Source: Chrysomallon squamiferum (lineage: Eukaryota > Mollusca > Gastropoda > Neomphalida > Peltospiridae). From it: 64,000 nt of DNA. Location of the stretch: contig CM022675.1 in the NCBI GenBank assembly GCA_012295275.1, positions 3,378,291-3,442,290 of the forward strand. The letters run 5' to 3'. How positions within the stretch are numbered: the stretch's first letter is position 1; every line of letters starts with the position of its first letter. Of this stretch, positions 1 to 39,743 are shown one piece after another. The translations under genes and the position numbers were made by a program. The notes beneath the pieces were generated by a model that was not told the origin of the DNA, searched no databases, and saw only the letters and a list, made by a program, of their open reading frames with translations.

Positions 1-2672
1 TATCTACTTCAGTACACACAGACACACAAAAAGAGAGAGAGAAAAAAAAATCTGAAAAAGTTGGAGGCAGGAGAGAAAAAGAGAGTACACATACATACAG
101 ACAGACAGCGAAACCCAGAGAAAGAGTAAGTGGGAAGACAACTGCATTGCTTTTATTTTTCTCAAATTTCTTATATCAAGGCTGTCATTGACAGCTACTT
201 TGTTCTTTATCAACACAAATAACCTAGCTAAATACACAAGTGTGTTTACATTCTTTTGTTTGTTGTTCTTATAATTCAATGAACTGGCCAAAGCTACAAT
301 AAAATCTTCTTTCTGTTTTGTTCTTTTTTCCACCCAACGTGACTCATGTTTGAGATTGTTGAGTTGAAAGTGACGTGTACCCTAGGGGTAGATTGCAAAG
401 ATACCAGTTTTAATGCAAGATAAAAGTGTTTACTCACTTCCTGGTGATTTCAACTCTTAATGTTGTGAAGATAAGAATGTTCACTCAGTGTTTACCTCCA
501 TAAACAAATACATCAGTTAACAAAATGTGATCAGAGAGGTCAGTTGTATTGGTAATACTTTCTACTAGTTTTTGTGTGTGTGTGTGTGTGTGTGTGTGAT
601 AAAATAAATATGTTACTGTGAATGTAAGTGTGTAGCATAGTGTATGTGTTAAAATAAAAATATGTTAATATGTCGCTATCTCTCTCTCTCTCTCTTGTAT
701 GTCATCTCACTGTATGTGTATAGATGTCTAGACACTTGTGTATCAATCTTATTTGCATGTCAGTGTGTATGTATTTGTTTTACTCATTGTGAATTAATTA
801 TTTATTTATCCCTGACCGTGTTAATTTAACATGAATTAGTGAACATTTACACTTGTCAATACCACACAATCAATACCAGCTGTTAAATTATAAATTTCAA
901 AAGAAAAAAAAAAGGTTTTATCAAAATCATTATGAAATTTAATATAAAAAGCTAATTGTACATGTTCATAGGTAAAAATCAGTTATAAAATTAAAATATA
1001 AAAGTTAAAAATAATAACAATAGAGCAAGTAACGAAATAATATTTAATAATAATAAATTTTAAAAATTCATAAAAATAGTATTAAAATTTCTAATAATAA
1101 GAATCATATTATTAATAAAAATTATAGTTGAAGTTGTAGTAGAAGTAGTAGTAATAATAATAACAATAATATTAATAGCGACAATAATTATATTAATAAT
1201 AATATTCTTTAAAATGTTTAAATTTATAAACTAATAATGATGATGATGGTGATAATGATAACAATAATGAGTCAAACTTTTTTTTAAACTATTAAATTAA
1301 TAATTGTTGGATTATATTCTTCTTTTCTGTTTTTGTTATTTTTGTCGTTTTTTCTTTCATTTTGTTTCTTTTTGTCATAATTATTATTTTAAAAATGAAA
1401 CAATTTTAAAATAATTTTAAAAAATTAAAATAATTTAAAAAAATTAAAATTAATTTAAATTAAATTAAATTAAATTAAATTAAAAATTAAACTAAATAAA
1501 CAAAAATAAAACATTATTTACAAGTAACAGCATATGCAGAAAATCTGGGTATTTACTTTCGACACTGCTAAACACAAAGTAAGCTCATACAAACAAAAGC
1601 AGGTCTCTGGCTGTGAAACTGAAATTTGCATGAAGATGTTAAAAGAAGCAAAGTTTGGACTTCTGTTAGACAAAGAAATCACCAGATTACACTGTCACCA
1701 CAGTTCACAAATAAAAGAAACAAATTTAAAATGGCTACGAAAAGTAAATTAGTAAATAATGGAGGATTTCTTTTTCTTTCTTTCTTAATAGATTAAGGAA
1801 ACAAAAACTCTACCAGTTGTTGTTAAATGTTGTTTTCTGTGTAATGATTTTTTTAAAGAGTTTCTTGAAGATGAAGATTATTGAAAGTTAATGAAAGAAT
1901 GAAAGATGGAAAATGAATCTTAAGGACACTTATTTATAATATTTTTATTTCTTTTTATGTAAATAATATTGAACTGTTTCAAAAATGCATATCCATCAAC
2001 ATCATTACTGTTACTCTCTTTTCATTTTCATCATCATCATTTTCATTATATATAAAAATTAATTACTTTTATTTCAGAATTTCTTCATTTTTTTTAATTT
2101 TCTTATTAACACTTATAACACTTTTTAAAAAAACCCAAATAAACAATGAATACATTACATTTGCAGAAACAGGCCTTTATGTCAAAAACAAAAACAAATG
2201 AATTTTTTTTTTTATTATAAACATGAATAGTTTAAAATTTTCAGAAGAAATTCAGTGAAATGGAAATCTTTTATCAGAAGACTTCTATTATTTTCTTGTC
2301 CTCTGCTTCTGTGCTCCTAAGGACACTTAAATGAAGCTGAAATCTGGAAAAGTCAGTTTCCAACATGTGTGTTAGCAGCAGAGATCATTTTAAACATGTT
2401 AATCCCAACACTTGTGTCTGTGTGTCTGTCTGTCTAGCAGATCTAGATAAGAACACTTTAAAACAGCTGGCTTGAAGGAAGCCAGAGGAAAAAGAAAAAT
2501 AATGTAAATAAATGTAGTAAATAATTAAGTGTTAAAGGGATCATCTTTGTTAGTGGCAAAACCTGACAACAATCTACAAACAGGAAAATCAAGTTGCTGT
2601 CATTTACTGATTCTGAAATATACTAGCATAATTTAGGATAAATATTGGGTTATAATACAAGTACTTATACTC

Positions 2673-2754
<82 letters not shown>

Positions 2755-3196
2755 CCTCTCCCCCTCTATCTTTCTTCTTTCTCTGTCATTCTCTCTTCCT
2801 CTCTCACTCCATCACTCATTCACTTCTCTTCTTTCTCTTTCTTTCTCTGCCTCTACCTATCTCCTTCATGTAAACCCATCACACATCTGTTTTACTCATT
2901 AATAAACCATTCACACCATAACATGATGTACAATATATTAACATGCTCAACCAGCATTAAAGACAAGCAACATGATTAAATAAGAAAGTATAAATATCTG
3001 TATTACACAAGGTACTTCATAATGGGCAAAAAAAAAAAAAAAAAAAAAAAATTAAGAAGAAGAAAAAATAAAAAAAAATAAAAAAAAAAATAAATAAATA
3101 AGATTAATAATGATGATGATGATGATAATATAATACTACTACTACTAATAATAATAATAATAATAAAAACAATAACAGTAATAATAACAATAATAA

Positions 3197-3242
<46 letters not shown>

Positions 3243-5380
3243 GGTTAAAAGTCAACTGAGAGATCTGATGTATATTTTTGCTGCATTTCACCCAAAAGAT
3301 AAGCATCAGCTCTTTACGGTATTCTTCCAAACTGAGGTCAGAGGTTAAGTGAAGGTTCAGATGTTGTATACACACACACAGTGTGTGAAAAACTCATTAA
3401 CATATTCTGTTACTTTCTCTCTTTTTTCTAGACAACATTATCCATCTTACTGGGACGCTAAAGAATGTCTGGTGCCAGAAATAAAAATCTGCTCTGTGAA
3501 AAAGGGTTAATGAACAAAGCAGAGAGACACAATCTACATGTGTTAACACTGGAAACCTGCATGTGTTTATGAGAAGAGGACCTACATTTTGGGGACCTTG
3601 AAGCAGAACTGTTATGGAACCCTTTGGAAGAAGCAAAACTTCTTTGTAACCACTGCCTAACTTCTTCAGTAGGCTTGTTCCATGAAAGATAACTGTAAAT
3701 GTTTTTAAAAAATTAACCATGTGATCTCAGATCTGGATTAAAATCTTTAAGCAGTGTGGAGTAAACATGCTTTTCGGTGACCCTCCTGAATTACGGGCCA
3801 TTTAACTTAAGCTCCATTACTTTCATGACAGATCCACCCTTGGTGCTTATTTTATGACAAGTTTTATAACATTTCCAATGAAGTTAGCTAAAATAAAAAT
3901 AAAAACACAAATGGACAGCAGACAGATACACTTACAAACATAATATCTATATGTAGCTATTATAAAACCATTTAATTTAGATTCACAAAAACAAAATATG
4001 AACCATATATGTACATATAAAATAATAAATACATACATAATGTGTAAACTGTTTAGTTAGTTGCATAAACTATAAAGATATGCAAAAACACAAACACAAA
4101 CACACACACACACACACATTTTGCAAACTATAAAATCTTATAATTCCTATTTTATGGAAATTAAACATGTTTTTTGTCATTTATTAGTGATATTATACAA
4201 ATGAGGGTACAAATATTATGCATAATAGCTATCATATATTTATAATATGTTTTTACTTATCATTATAATATCATTATTCATTATAATGTATGTGTATATA
4301 TGTACCTGTGTGAGCTGGTATGTGTGGTATATGTGTATGTATGTATGTATTTGGTGTTTGTGTGTGTATTTGGTGTGTAGGTGTGTGCATGTGTATGGTG
4401 TATATAAGTGTGGGCATGTATTTTTAATTATTTAATTTATTTATTTCTCTTTTCTTTCTTTCCAAGGTCATGTGTTGCATACATTTATATTAGATTGCCT
4501 GCAACACTTAGCCTATATAAAACAACTATGCTGTCATCTGACAAACATTTTTGTACTATTTTCACTAGTGTAAATACAAAATTTCAAACACAGTATGTCA
4601 GAATCAGATAACAATATGAACAAAAAAAAAGAAGAAGAAAATGAAGCTTTGAGCTGTATGACTGAAAAATAATCTGTCATTAGCATTACATGAGAATTAG
4701 AGTGTATACGGTAATTAGAATTACAGAAGAATTAGAATATAAACAGTAATTAGAATTACAAGAGCATCTAAAATGTAAACAAAACATAACTGATAGGAAT
4801 ATCATATCACACTTGAGGCACTGGCTGTGTTACTATTTTAAAAATTAAAAACAACTTCATATTTAAAATACAGAGTATATATATATGGTAAACTAATTTA
4901 AAAGTAAAAACATAATACATGCCAACAAGAAATGCAACTTAAATAAGTAATCTATAAATTTTACTGGAAAATTATTGTTTACATCTATTAAACAGAGAAT
5001 ATATGGTAAACATAATTTTAAAAAGTTAAAGCGGAATATATGACAAAAACAAATACACTGTAAATAATACATTACTAGAAATATTTTAATTTTATGAATA
5101 TGCCAGTGACAAATATAAATTATATTCATTAATTGAAAATTTATTATTTGTGTGCACGTATTACCCAGAATATACGCAGTAAATATTGTTTTTGAAAACT
5201 GGAAACTGAATGTGCCTGAGTGATATAAATAACAGCAGGATGTTGACATTAAGAAAAAATGTCACACACACAGCAAAGAATGCAATATAGTTGGTTCACA
5301 ACACAGATATGTGTTACAAGTGAGAAAAACAATCTGACATATTTATATCTATACATCATTCTGTTTTTAGTTCAAAAATT

Positions 5381-5424
<44 letters not shown>

Positions 5425-7517
5425 ATCAGTAAAGACAAGTCTAAAAGAGTGACAGATCAGTGGATCAGTACTGTTCAGTGTGCTAGTTAATCTATTTTCC
5501 ATTCCAATCAATGCTCTGTAACAGCTCAAAGATGATTAGTTAAATAATTTTCTCTATCATGCTGAATATAAAAGAATTCTTTCTGATCAATAAAATGTAT
5601 CTTGGGAGTCAGCTTCTTACTGAGTTTAAATGTTGTTGTTGTTGTGTTGTTTTGGCTTTGTGTTTTGTTTTTACTGAAACATCTGTAGATATAAAGTATA
5701 TTATGAAAAAAATAAAAATAAAAATAAATTAAAAAATTAAAAAATGAATTTCTTTATTAATAATGATAAAGCAATGAGATAACAAACATGATATCCCTTA
5801 TATTATAAAAACAAAACCATCAGATATACTTCAATAATATAAATAATCTTTCACAACACACCATAATTAATAATACAGACACACACTGCCATACACAAAC
5901 AGTGCACACATTATCACAAATACAAAGACACACACGCACACATGCAATTTCTTAGTTACAGAATCTAACAAATTCAGGAAGTTTGCCAATGAGACAAAAA
6001 TGTGTTCTTTACAAATATCTGAGTCCCAGTTGAAGCAGTAACTGGTTGAAAAAACATTTCACTTCAATTTGCCAGCACACACTGATGTAAGACAGAAACA
6101 GGTGTAAGGGTAAAACTGAACAAACGAGAGACGTCAGTCAAAATTATCCAAATCCTGTACATGTTCCTAGACACACACACAGAGAGAATGTAGGTTACAA
6201 CATTCTAGTAGCCAGTTTTACTGAAGTAATTTGACTTAACTATCTGTGTTACTGAAGTAATTTTACTTAACTATCTGTGTTACTGAAGGAATTTCACTTA
6301 ACTAACTATCTGTGTATTATTAAAATAATTTCACTTAACTATCTGTGTCTTAACTGAGTACAATGATGTGTGTGTGACTTACACCTTTTTCTGTTATCTT
6401 TTAATCTTACACACACAACATATTCATTTTTTCTCTCTCTCTCTTTCTCTCTCGCTTGACATATATACAAATTGACATAGGAAAAAATTGTATAAAAACA
6501 TTCAAATGAAAGATTTCTCAATGTATACTCATGAAATTTTTATGTTCAAAATGACTTTTTTTTTTTCTACCAAAAAAAAAAAAGAAGAAAAAAAAGAAAG
6601 AGAAAATAAAGTAACACAGACAAGACCCTAAAAAATTGTAAACTGTAGAGAAAATGTTTTATCTTAGCTAAAAAAATAAAAAAACTCCATTTCTAATGAG
6701 AAAATTACCTGCCTGCATGCATGTTATCAACTAAGGAATGTTTTTTGAGCTCTGATTTTAGTTTACAGGTAAGAATTACTACATGTTGCAGGCTAACATT
6801 TTTCCAGTTCTGTGTTAATTTTGTCTGGAGCCAAACACTAAATCAACAACACATGTACAAATCCGTACAAGATCTTTTTTTTGGAAATCTGAAACCACAC
6901 ATAGTGTTACACTTCATCTTTTCTCCTTATACAACACAAACTGTTTTTATTAAATGTAGACTTTTTTCTCTTTTTTCTTTCTATTTCTGTCTTCTATTTC
7001 TTTATTATTTTCTTCTATACTTTTTTTTAAATTCTTTTTTTTTATTATTATCTGCAATATTTTAAAAATAACTGTAACTGTGTTTATAGAAAGAGAAATT
7101 TTTAAATCATAGATTTGTAAATAATTATTTTATTATATTTAAAGTTTTATTATTTATTTATTTATTATTTTTTATCTTATTTATTTATTTATTTGTTTAT
7201 TATTTTTTTATTTGTTATTAACTTATTTAATATTATTTTTACATTATTTTTATTTTATTTATTATAAATATATTGAAAAAATTTTTTATTATATGACATG
7301 GAAAGTTTTTATATATATTTTATGTTCCATATACATCTACTGCAGGAATAATAATGACCAGGTTTAATTAGTGTTCTAACTGCTGTGTCTGTTCTTGTTC
7401 AAGCAAGCTCTGCGCATACAGATTTAATGATTTTTAAAATAAATATTAAAAGATATTTGAGAGATATACAGAAATGTATAAATGTATGTATGTATGGAGA
7501 TAGACAGAGACAACTAG

Positions 7518-7590
<73 letters not shown>

Positions 7591-8773
7591 AGTAAGGAAA
7601 GACAAGATATAGAAAGACAAAAAAAAGAGAGGATAAAAATGTCAAAGCCAGAGAGTATTTTTGGAAACTAGTAAGAAACACACAAACTGCTCATTATGTT
7701 TTTAATCTTCAACTGTGTGTAATATTGTTCTAAAAATATCTCAGGTAATCAAACCTACTGCAAACAAACAGCACACACTTGTTTTTAATCTTTCCTTAAA
7801 TATAACATGCAATAAATTATAAAGTATAATCAGTCCACTTTAGCAAAAAGAATTAAAAATTAAATATAAAAATTAAAATATTCTTGTATGATTACGCTGC
7901 AAATAAACACAGCAAGCTATTGTTCTAAAACTTTTTAAAATATTTTTTTTTCCACTCCTTTTTAATTAAAATGTCACGTTTTGTACTTAAAATATTTTTA
8001 TCTCAAGTTATTTAGCTGCAATATCCTCACTATAAACTTTATTTCTGACAGTTTTCTTTAAATATATCTAAAACGACACTACAGTAGAATTTATAAATAA
8101 GGTAATTTTGCTGTAAGTAAAATTGTAAGGCTAATACAAGTGATCCCTCTAGAAAAAGTATAAATTATTGTTTAAAAAATAATATAATACAAAGACATAT
8201 TTTTAGTTTGAAAAAAATTAAATCAATGATTCCATAATGAAAAAAAATCTCAAACTATTGTCTTTAAATAGACAAAAAAGTTATGTATGACTTTATGAAA
8301 CCAATCTTTTGTTTGTAAACTTTTGTTTTATATATATATGTATGTGTGTGTTTGTGTGTGTGATTATATTTATATAGATAGATAGCTCACAGCAAACTTT
8401 ATATATCTTTTGGATATAATAAAACTACACATTTTCACTGCACACAAAAACCATTAACTGTTGTTCCTTGAGTTCATTAACTAAAAAAAAATAATAATAA
8501 TAAAAAGAAGCATATTTTTATATATAATTATAAGCTAATCTCTCTGACAGAACAAAAGCTATGCCTGCATTTCAAACAAAAACAAACAGTTGTTTATTTT
8601 ACACACAACAAATTTCCTATTTTACATGTACGAAAAGCTAATCTTTTTCCTGTACAAGAAAAGCTAAATGACGTCACTGCAAACACATGGCAATACAAGC
8701 CATTCTCTGTAGGAAATAAAGTAAAAAGATAGGAAGGATATCGTCACTGCAAAGTGAGAGTGCAGTACCATAC
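1..8773. other. Stretch with no recognised exon, probably LASP intron or 3' part
   Basis: No frame here could be matched to a protein. It lies downstream of the last LASP exon I can identify, so it is either a long LASP intron or includes unrecognised LASP 3' exons. It holds AT-rich low-complexity DNA and microsatellites: (GT)n near 575-598, (CT)n at 2676-2750, poly-A and (TAA)n at 3028-3240, (GT)n at 5381-5421, (GA)n at 7525-7586. I looked on the minus strand for an SH3 exon (ALYDY-like start, conserved Trp pair, PxNY end) and saw none. Confidence 0.5.
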
Positions 8774-18537
<9,764 letters not shown>

Positions 18538-18868
18538 CTTTAGTCAATTGTTCGAAATTCAAAAACACAACTAAAATAATCCGAATTAATCCAGTTGAAT
18601 ATTTGGTTTCAAAACACTTATTTCCAAATTATTTACCGAAAATCGTTGCGGAAGTCGCTACATTGCCCCGCCGAAAACACCTTCCTTAATAACGCCGTGT
18701 GCAAAAGTCGATCTGGTACCGTATTGTCTCGAGTTAACGCGCTATCTCTCGCCTCGTGGACAATGTTACACTGTACTTTGGATTATTGCAATAATAGAAA
18801 ACATTACTTTGTTAAAACAAAATGTCCCATTGCGCATTTTAATCCGTTTTTTTGTGTTGTTGTTGTTG

Positions 18869-18906
<38 letters not shown>

Positions 18907-18973
18907 GCTAACGGTTTAATAGCATTCTTTATTATTATTATTATTATTATTGCTAACGGTTTAATAGCATTCT
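18907..18973. repeat. 45-bp tandem duplication beside LASP promoter
   Basis: The string GCTAACGGTTTAATAGCATT occurs at 18907 and again at 18952, each followed by TCT and embedded in (ATT)n. Looks like slippage or a small duplication within a trinucleotide tract. Confidence 0.9.
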
Positions 18974-19340
18974 ATTTTTATTATTATTATTCTTTCTGTT
19001 TTGAAATAATAACTATTCAATATAAAACGAACATATTATTTCTTTTACGTAAATAATTTGATTTTAATGTATTTTTTACTAGTTTTTCTTGGGTACTGGG
19101 ACAAATGTATTTTAATTATGTTTATGTTTATTGCTTTATATTTTTATTTTTGTTCAGATAAAATTTTATAATCAAATTGTTTCAGAGAATAACTGTAATA
19201 AATCAATCAGAAAGGATATTTTATTTTATTTTATTTCATTTTGTTGTTTGTATTCATTTACGATTTTGTTTTTCTTTTTTAATTGATTTCACTGCTTGTT
19301 TCTTTGGACTTCTTTTGAATTGATCTATCTATCTATCTAC

Positions 19341-19392
<52 letters not shown>

Positions 19393-20571
19393 ATTACTAT
19401 AAATAAATACGTAATGACGATGACGACGACTATAACTTTTCGTATTTACGTGTAGTTCAAAATGTCATTTATGTTTGTTATATAATTTTCCAGACAAAAA
19501 ATTACATTTTGGTGGAAAAAAAAAAAATAATAATCATTTATCGCCGACTTAATAATAATAGTATGGCTATGTAGCATCATATATGAGCGATATAATAGTT
19601 ACAGTCATCTGGGACCCCATTACCAGTCGACCTTGACCTTGACCTACGTTATAATCTTATTACAACTTAGTAATCTTTGCATATCGTGTAGAAGATTAGC
19701 AGTATCTCATTAGATAAATCAAATAAGTAGGTTAACTCATAATAAATTTACACCGGGAGAAGACACTTTAGATCCAAATAAATCCGCCGTTTACGCGATG
19801 ACGTCACGATTTCAGAACAAAGACAGCCACCAGATAATTTTAAACAGTATTATTTTGTTGTTGTACTTCGTTAACAATTAAGATTTGACTGCAGAAAACA
19901 AATAAAAAATAACTTGGAAGAAAACAAAAATTATTTAGACAATTTCTTCATTTCGCTTTGATAGATTATAACCAAATGTTTGTGGAATACAAAAATGTGT
20001 TCAGGGCGTCGATAAATAAAATATTTCTGTTTCCTTTCCTTAATAATGAAATCACTAACTCTCTCCAGCGGTCAGTGGATGAAAGAACATCGGGGTCTAT
20101 GCGAAACAGAGGGAACTAATATTACAATTCACTGTTGTTCAACAGCATTATGAAGAGTAGGGCATACATATTTTATCTCCTGTAAAGTTCTATCGTAAAC
20201 ATTCCTGGAGAAAATTCAAATTTCTATATATCTACACGTCATTAAACGTACAAACATGTAGGGCACTGACAAACATTTTAAAACAAAAATTTTCATTTAT
20301 TATTATTATTATTTAATTTATTTATTTATTTATTTATTTTAAATTTTTTCTTTAATTTTTTTTTAATATATTTTCTCTGTGAATATGATTAGAGAGTTGC
20401 AAAGTTGTTAACTTAATATTTTATTTCATAATAATCCTCCAGTAACAAATATAATTTTAATATTGGAGCCGTTTTTCGGTTTAAAACGGTATTACAAACT
20501 AATTTTGTAGATCCTTATTCGGTAAACTCTCTGCAATGTACTTTTCGTTTACCCGCACCATGACTTCCTGT

Positions 20572-20607
20572 GCATGCGCCCTTTTAACTTCCTCTTAATA
20601 ATCAAAC
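20572..20607 (+). promoter_or_regulatory. RPL23 start-site region: NRF1-like and TOP-like motifs
   Basis: GCATGCGC at 20572-20579 matches the core of the NRF1 palindrome, and it runs into CCCTTTT at 20579-20585, a C-plus-pyrimidine tract of the kind that starts ribosomal-protein (5' TOP) transcripts. The ATG follows 23 bases later. No TATA box is evident, which is usual for this gene class. The motif assignments are by eye. Confidence 0.45.
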
Positions 20608-24606
<3,999 letters not shown>

Positions 24607-24626
24607 ACATGTATTATATGGGTAGC

Positions 24627-24632
24627 AATAAA
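24627..24632 (+). terminator. RPL23 polyadenylation signal
   Basis: AATAAA 20 bases after the RPL23 stop codon, giving the short 3' UTR usual for ribosomal-protein mRNAs. Confidence 0.8.
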
Positions 24633-26729
24633 GGGGTTGTAAAAGACTTTACTGAATTAAATCTTTGTTTTTTGTGGCATATTTAAATATGTGTGATGTT
24701 CTGTGTTCAAACTCGCTGCACAAAAACTTGTGTATAATGTTGAGTCTATTAGTCTTAGCACTTAGTTAAGAAATTTAAAAATAATGTTCCAGAATGCAAA
24801 AAAAAAAAGCCAACTATAAATTGGTTTTTTTTGTAAATTTGGTATACCTTCAGTGTTGCTGACAAAATAATTTAAAATCATTCTTGTTTCCAACTTATTT
24901 TTTTAAACCATCCAAATAACAAAAACACTTGAATACTGCCATTTTGCTATAAGTTTTGTCACTGCATACAGGTCTTACTGATTTTTCTTCTATCACTAGA
25001 AAAATGCAGTTTAAGTGGTGTATGTATGAGTTTTGCCTTCATAACTTAATATATTTGTCCTTTTAAGTTTTGCAATTTAATTATTGAAGTTACTGAAATG
25101 ACAAATCATCTTTTATTTTGATTTAAATTAATTTTTGTATTATTGCATATAAATATTCTTAAACATTTATTTAAAAAAAATTAAATGATTTACTCTGAAA
25201 ATGATTTTACCCCCTGGAATTATTAAAGCAGAATTTGCAGAAAAACACTGCAGTGATTTCTGAAGAACCTTTATGTAAAACTGCACATTTTCACTGATGA
25301 CATTGTCAGAACTTTTCAAAACATGAACAGAAAGAAATAACTGATATATTCATTTATTAAAGAAGGGCAGATTTCACATATAGAAACATAGTAATAATTC
25401 TTTCAAAACTTAATATTCATTACCAATATACCATTTACATAATTTGTTAAAAACACTGCATATTTCAGTAATAAATTAAATATATCAAAAATAAAAAAAG
25501 TTACACACACATATTGTATTTGACATGATTATCTGTGGATTTACCACCACTAAAATGTTAAGAAAATGTACCAAAAGTTACTTTAAATATTTATTAATAA
25601 TAAAACATTTTTATTCTCAGTGAAATTAACACAAATAAAATATATAGGTATGTGTGTATGTGTTGTGGGAAGCTGCCTTCTGAGTGAAAAAATTACCTTT
25701 TAAAACAAATAATGTGTTTTCATTTCTTGCCACAAACTTGAGTGTTTTATAATTACAGGTAACACTTTTGTCATTTTGTATAATAACTGGCAGTGAATTT
25801 CAGTTACTTTGCAAAACACTTGGAATTTTCAATATTAGTGGTCACAAGCACTTCACGAAATCACTGATTTGTTTAGTCATTAGGCATAATATTTCGCAAT
25901 TAAAATAAAACCAAAAACATGATAAATCTAAAGTAATTCATTAGTAAATTTATTTTTAATTAAGGTTATAATAATTGGAAAGATTTGATAAATGCATTTT
26001 TAATATTAATCTCCAATATAGATTAAAACTCGCTTGAAGTTTGTGCAACCCATAAAAAATAATCTCTCTTAAAAGGGGCACAGATCTTGTAACAATATAT
26101 TTATTAAGAAAGAACAACTGCTAATCATCAAAAATATTCCACATATACACTGCAAACACAGTTTATTAAATGTTAATATATAATGTAAATTTTATTTTTG
26201 TTAACTATTTTCAGTTAAAACTGGGCATAGTTAAAAATATTGCTGAAAAATAAATACATTGGAAAATAAATTGTCCATATATATGAGATTTTGTTAGTTT
26301 GAAATGAGATTAATTCTATTCTGGGATGTAATTTAATTGTGTTTCAAATAATACAGATAAAATTTTGTCTTTTAATTCTTAATAGTAACTTTACATGAAA
26401 GACTCTCACCTCAAAAATCCCAGTCCAGTTTGTGCGTTTAAAGTTTTGGATAATAATAATAATAATAATAATCTTCCTTTTGTTCTTCTTATTATTATAA
26501 ACATAATAATAGTAGTATCACTGCTAACAGAAAAAATTATAACAGTTATAATAATTATTATTTAACATTAATAATAAGAAGAAGATTCACAATAATCACA
26601 GAAATAGTATTTTTCATAATAAAATTAATCAAAACTAATAATAAAAATATTTAAAACAGTAACAATGTAATTTGTTATACCATGATTAAAAAAAAGAAAT
26701 GTCACAATAACTGGTACAACAGTAAAAAT
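24633..26729. other. Intergenic region between RPL23 and SELENOO
   Basis: The two genes converge here. The sequence is AT-rich without a recognisable exon. The right part (from about 26100) is likely SELENOO 3' UTR or its downstream flank, since several TTTATT strings (AATAAA on the minus strand) occur; I cannot say which is used. Short (TAA)n runs lie near 26450-26620. Confidence 0.5.
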
Positions 26730-26840
26730 TAGTGTGATCAAAATAAATAACATTTTGTTATAAATGTTAGTTTCCTGCCAAAATTTGTGTGATCAGAATA
26801 AATAACATTTTGTTACAAATGTTACAGTTTCCTACCAAAA
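26730..26840 (-). repeat. Tandem repeat next to the SECIS element
   Basis: Two tandem copies of a 54-57-bp unit (26730-26783 and 26784-26840). Both contain GTGTGATCA, AATAAATAACATTTTGTTA and TTTCCTRCCAAAA. The second copy ends exactly where the SECIS candidate begins, inside the presumed SELENOO 3' UTR. Confidence 0.85.
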
Positions 26841-26905
26841 CAACGGCTATTATCAGACAAAAGCAGCTCATTTTGAGTTTCACTTAAGTCATCATTCTGA
26901 TGTTG
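26841..26905 (-). promoter_or_regulatory. SECIS element candidate of SELENOO
   Basis: On the minus strand, about 490 nt after the TGA codon, the RNA would fold as a SECIS. Lower helix CAAC/GUUG; symmetrical internal loop of seven plus seven bases; non-Watson-Crick quartet UGAU/UGAU preceded by A (the 5' AUGA); helix II GACUUAAGUG with UGCUUUUGUC (eight pairs around two U-U mismatches); then unpaired AAA (the conserved apical AA), and a mini-stem CUC-AAAAU-GAG as in form 2 SECIS. All the invariant parts are present at proper spacing. This structure recruits SBP2 and eEFSec so UGA is read as selenocysteine. Folded by eye, not with software. Confidence 0.75.
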
Positions 26906-27387
26906 AGTAAGCTTTGAGTTCAGATCTTGTCAGTTACATAAATAACATAAAATAACACTTTTCTGAGTCATTCTGTGGAAAATTGGGTAACTAATAAAAT
27001 TAAATTCAAAACCTACAAACACATCGAACCACTGTTTTGGCATCAACTGAAAATACAGAAATATGAGACATACTGCAGTTCTTACGAAAACAAAAAAATG
27101 TGTTTAAACAATCTGATTTAGAAAGATAAAGATTATTTTAATCTCAGCCAAGAAGTTCATGATCAAATTAAAAGAGTTTTGATATGACAGGTATATTTTC
27201 ATTTAAATTGTGTACAGACACACACACACACACACAAAGACAGACACATTGAAAAATGTCCACAAGAAAAATGTTTCCAAGAAAATTCGTATTTACTGAA
27301 AAATTAATTTTTGCAGAACTAAGAAAAAAAAATTAAATTGTTATGTCAACAGAAGAATGAACTGCAGCAGATTTGTCTCACATCAGT

Positions 27388-38441
<11,054 letters not shown>

Positions 38442-39708
38442 TTAATTTAAATTATTTATCTTCATCCTGAAAAGTAAATTCAGAGATTTAGTCGTAGATT
38501 TGTTTATGTATATTATTAGTCGTTAAGCAATTAAACTTTATCTAAGATTCAGTGGAATTTTATAAATTTTTTTTTTTTTTTTTTTTTTTTTTTGTTACTG
38601 TAATTGTTTTGCACACACGTTCATACAAGTTTGTAAAAAGAAATAATTACTTATCAACAAAAAGCTAAAGACCATAACTATGTAATATGTTGTAAAGGTT
38701 TTATCAAGTAAGTGAGTATGAGTTACTGTTTTAATATAAAATAATAATAATGACAAAATCATAAAATGTGAGGATTCGACGAGCACATTCAGGCGAATTT
38801 TTAAAAGCTTCTAACATTCGATAAATATTAAATAATATAAATACCAAAACATTAATATTTTTGTACTTATCCAGTCACCTGTGATGACATGTCAAAGGTG
38901 ACAAAGATAAAGAATTATAATTTAAATAAACCTTTGATTTCGCTGATCAAACCATAAAAACAACAAACAGGAAGTGATATAGTAACATGTATTTTCCACA
39001 ATCAACTTTGAGAGCATCGAATCGCAGAGTTAAGAAAGGACTTGATGAATTGTGAAATGATAGCGCATTTGGTTATTCACACGAAAATATGGTTTAGAAA
39101 GAGTCCGCCCTGTTTATATAAGCTAACGGAAGGAACAGTGTTTAAGGTTTTTAAGAATGTTAAGACAAAATGCGTACATGTCATTTGTAGGTTCCACAAA
39201 ATATATAAACGTTAAAATATGAGACAATCGATTTATATATAATTTTTTGAATGCATTTATACGTATTAAAACATATAAACAACTATATAATTGTTATTAT
39301 ATTTAATATTATGGTGCTGTTTGTGTTGTTGTTGCCGCCGTTTTGTTTTCTATTACTGTTATTTTGATTTTTTTTTTTGTTGTTGTTGTTGTTGTTGTTG
39401 TACAGGTAAACAAAGAATCTAAAATCATTTTACGTATCTCAAAATATTTATTCATTCATTCATTCATTCATTCATTCATTTTGTTCAGAACCTGTTTTTG
39501 GCGTTTTTATTGTACTGTACAATATATACCTCAACATTCCAATTCGTGTTCAAACATCAAATAAAGATAACAAAAGATACAGATATACATAGAATCTTTA
39601 TTTCATGATTATTTTATATAATAACATTGAACTTCTTCTTATTATGATTTATTTCCTGTTTTAGCTCAAACGCCTAAGGGGGTGAGGAAAATACTACTAC
39701 TACTACTA

Positions 39709-39743
<35 letters not shown>

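Larger units (their letters stand above)
18538..20607. other. Divergent intergenic region between LASP and RPL23
   Basis: Two kilobases separating the start codons of LASP (minus) and RPL23 (plus); both promoters must lie here. The LASP side (about 18650-18770) is relatively rich in CG dinucleotides for this window, as expected near an active promoter. The middle contains (TTG)n/(TTA)n at 18855-18905, an (AT)n tract at 19344-19388, and two adjacent TTGACC repeats near 19627. No protein-coding exon was recognised. Confidence 0.6.

Noticed and set aside
1534-1752. 72-codon plus-strand frame
   Set aside because: No recognisable domain, no promoter or splice context, surrounded by AT-rich low-complexity DNA.
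2645-2902. Open frame of Ser-Leu repeats, and similar Arg-Glu frames at 7385-7620, 9056-9382, 43276-43488, 46231-46589, 51771-51995
   Set aside because: They are translations of (CT)n/(GA)n microsatellites, open in several frames, with no conserved sequence outside the repeat.
3145-3720. Two minus-strand frames of 76 and 107 codons at 3145-3375 and 3397-3720, considered as LASP 3' exons
   Set aside because: No SH3 or nebulin-repeat motif, no convincing splice borders, and one runs into a (TAA)n tract.
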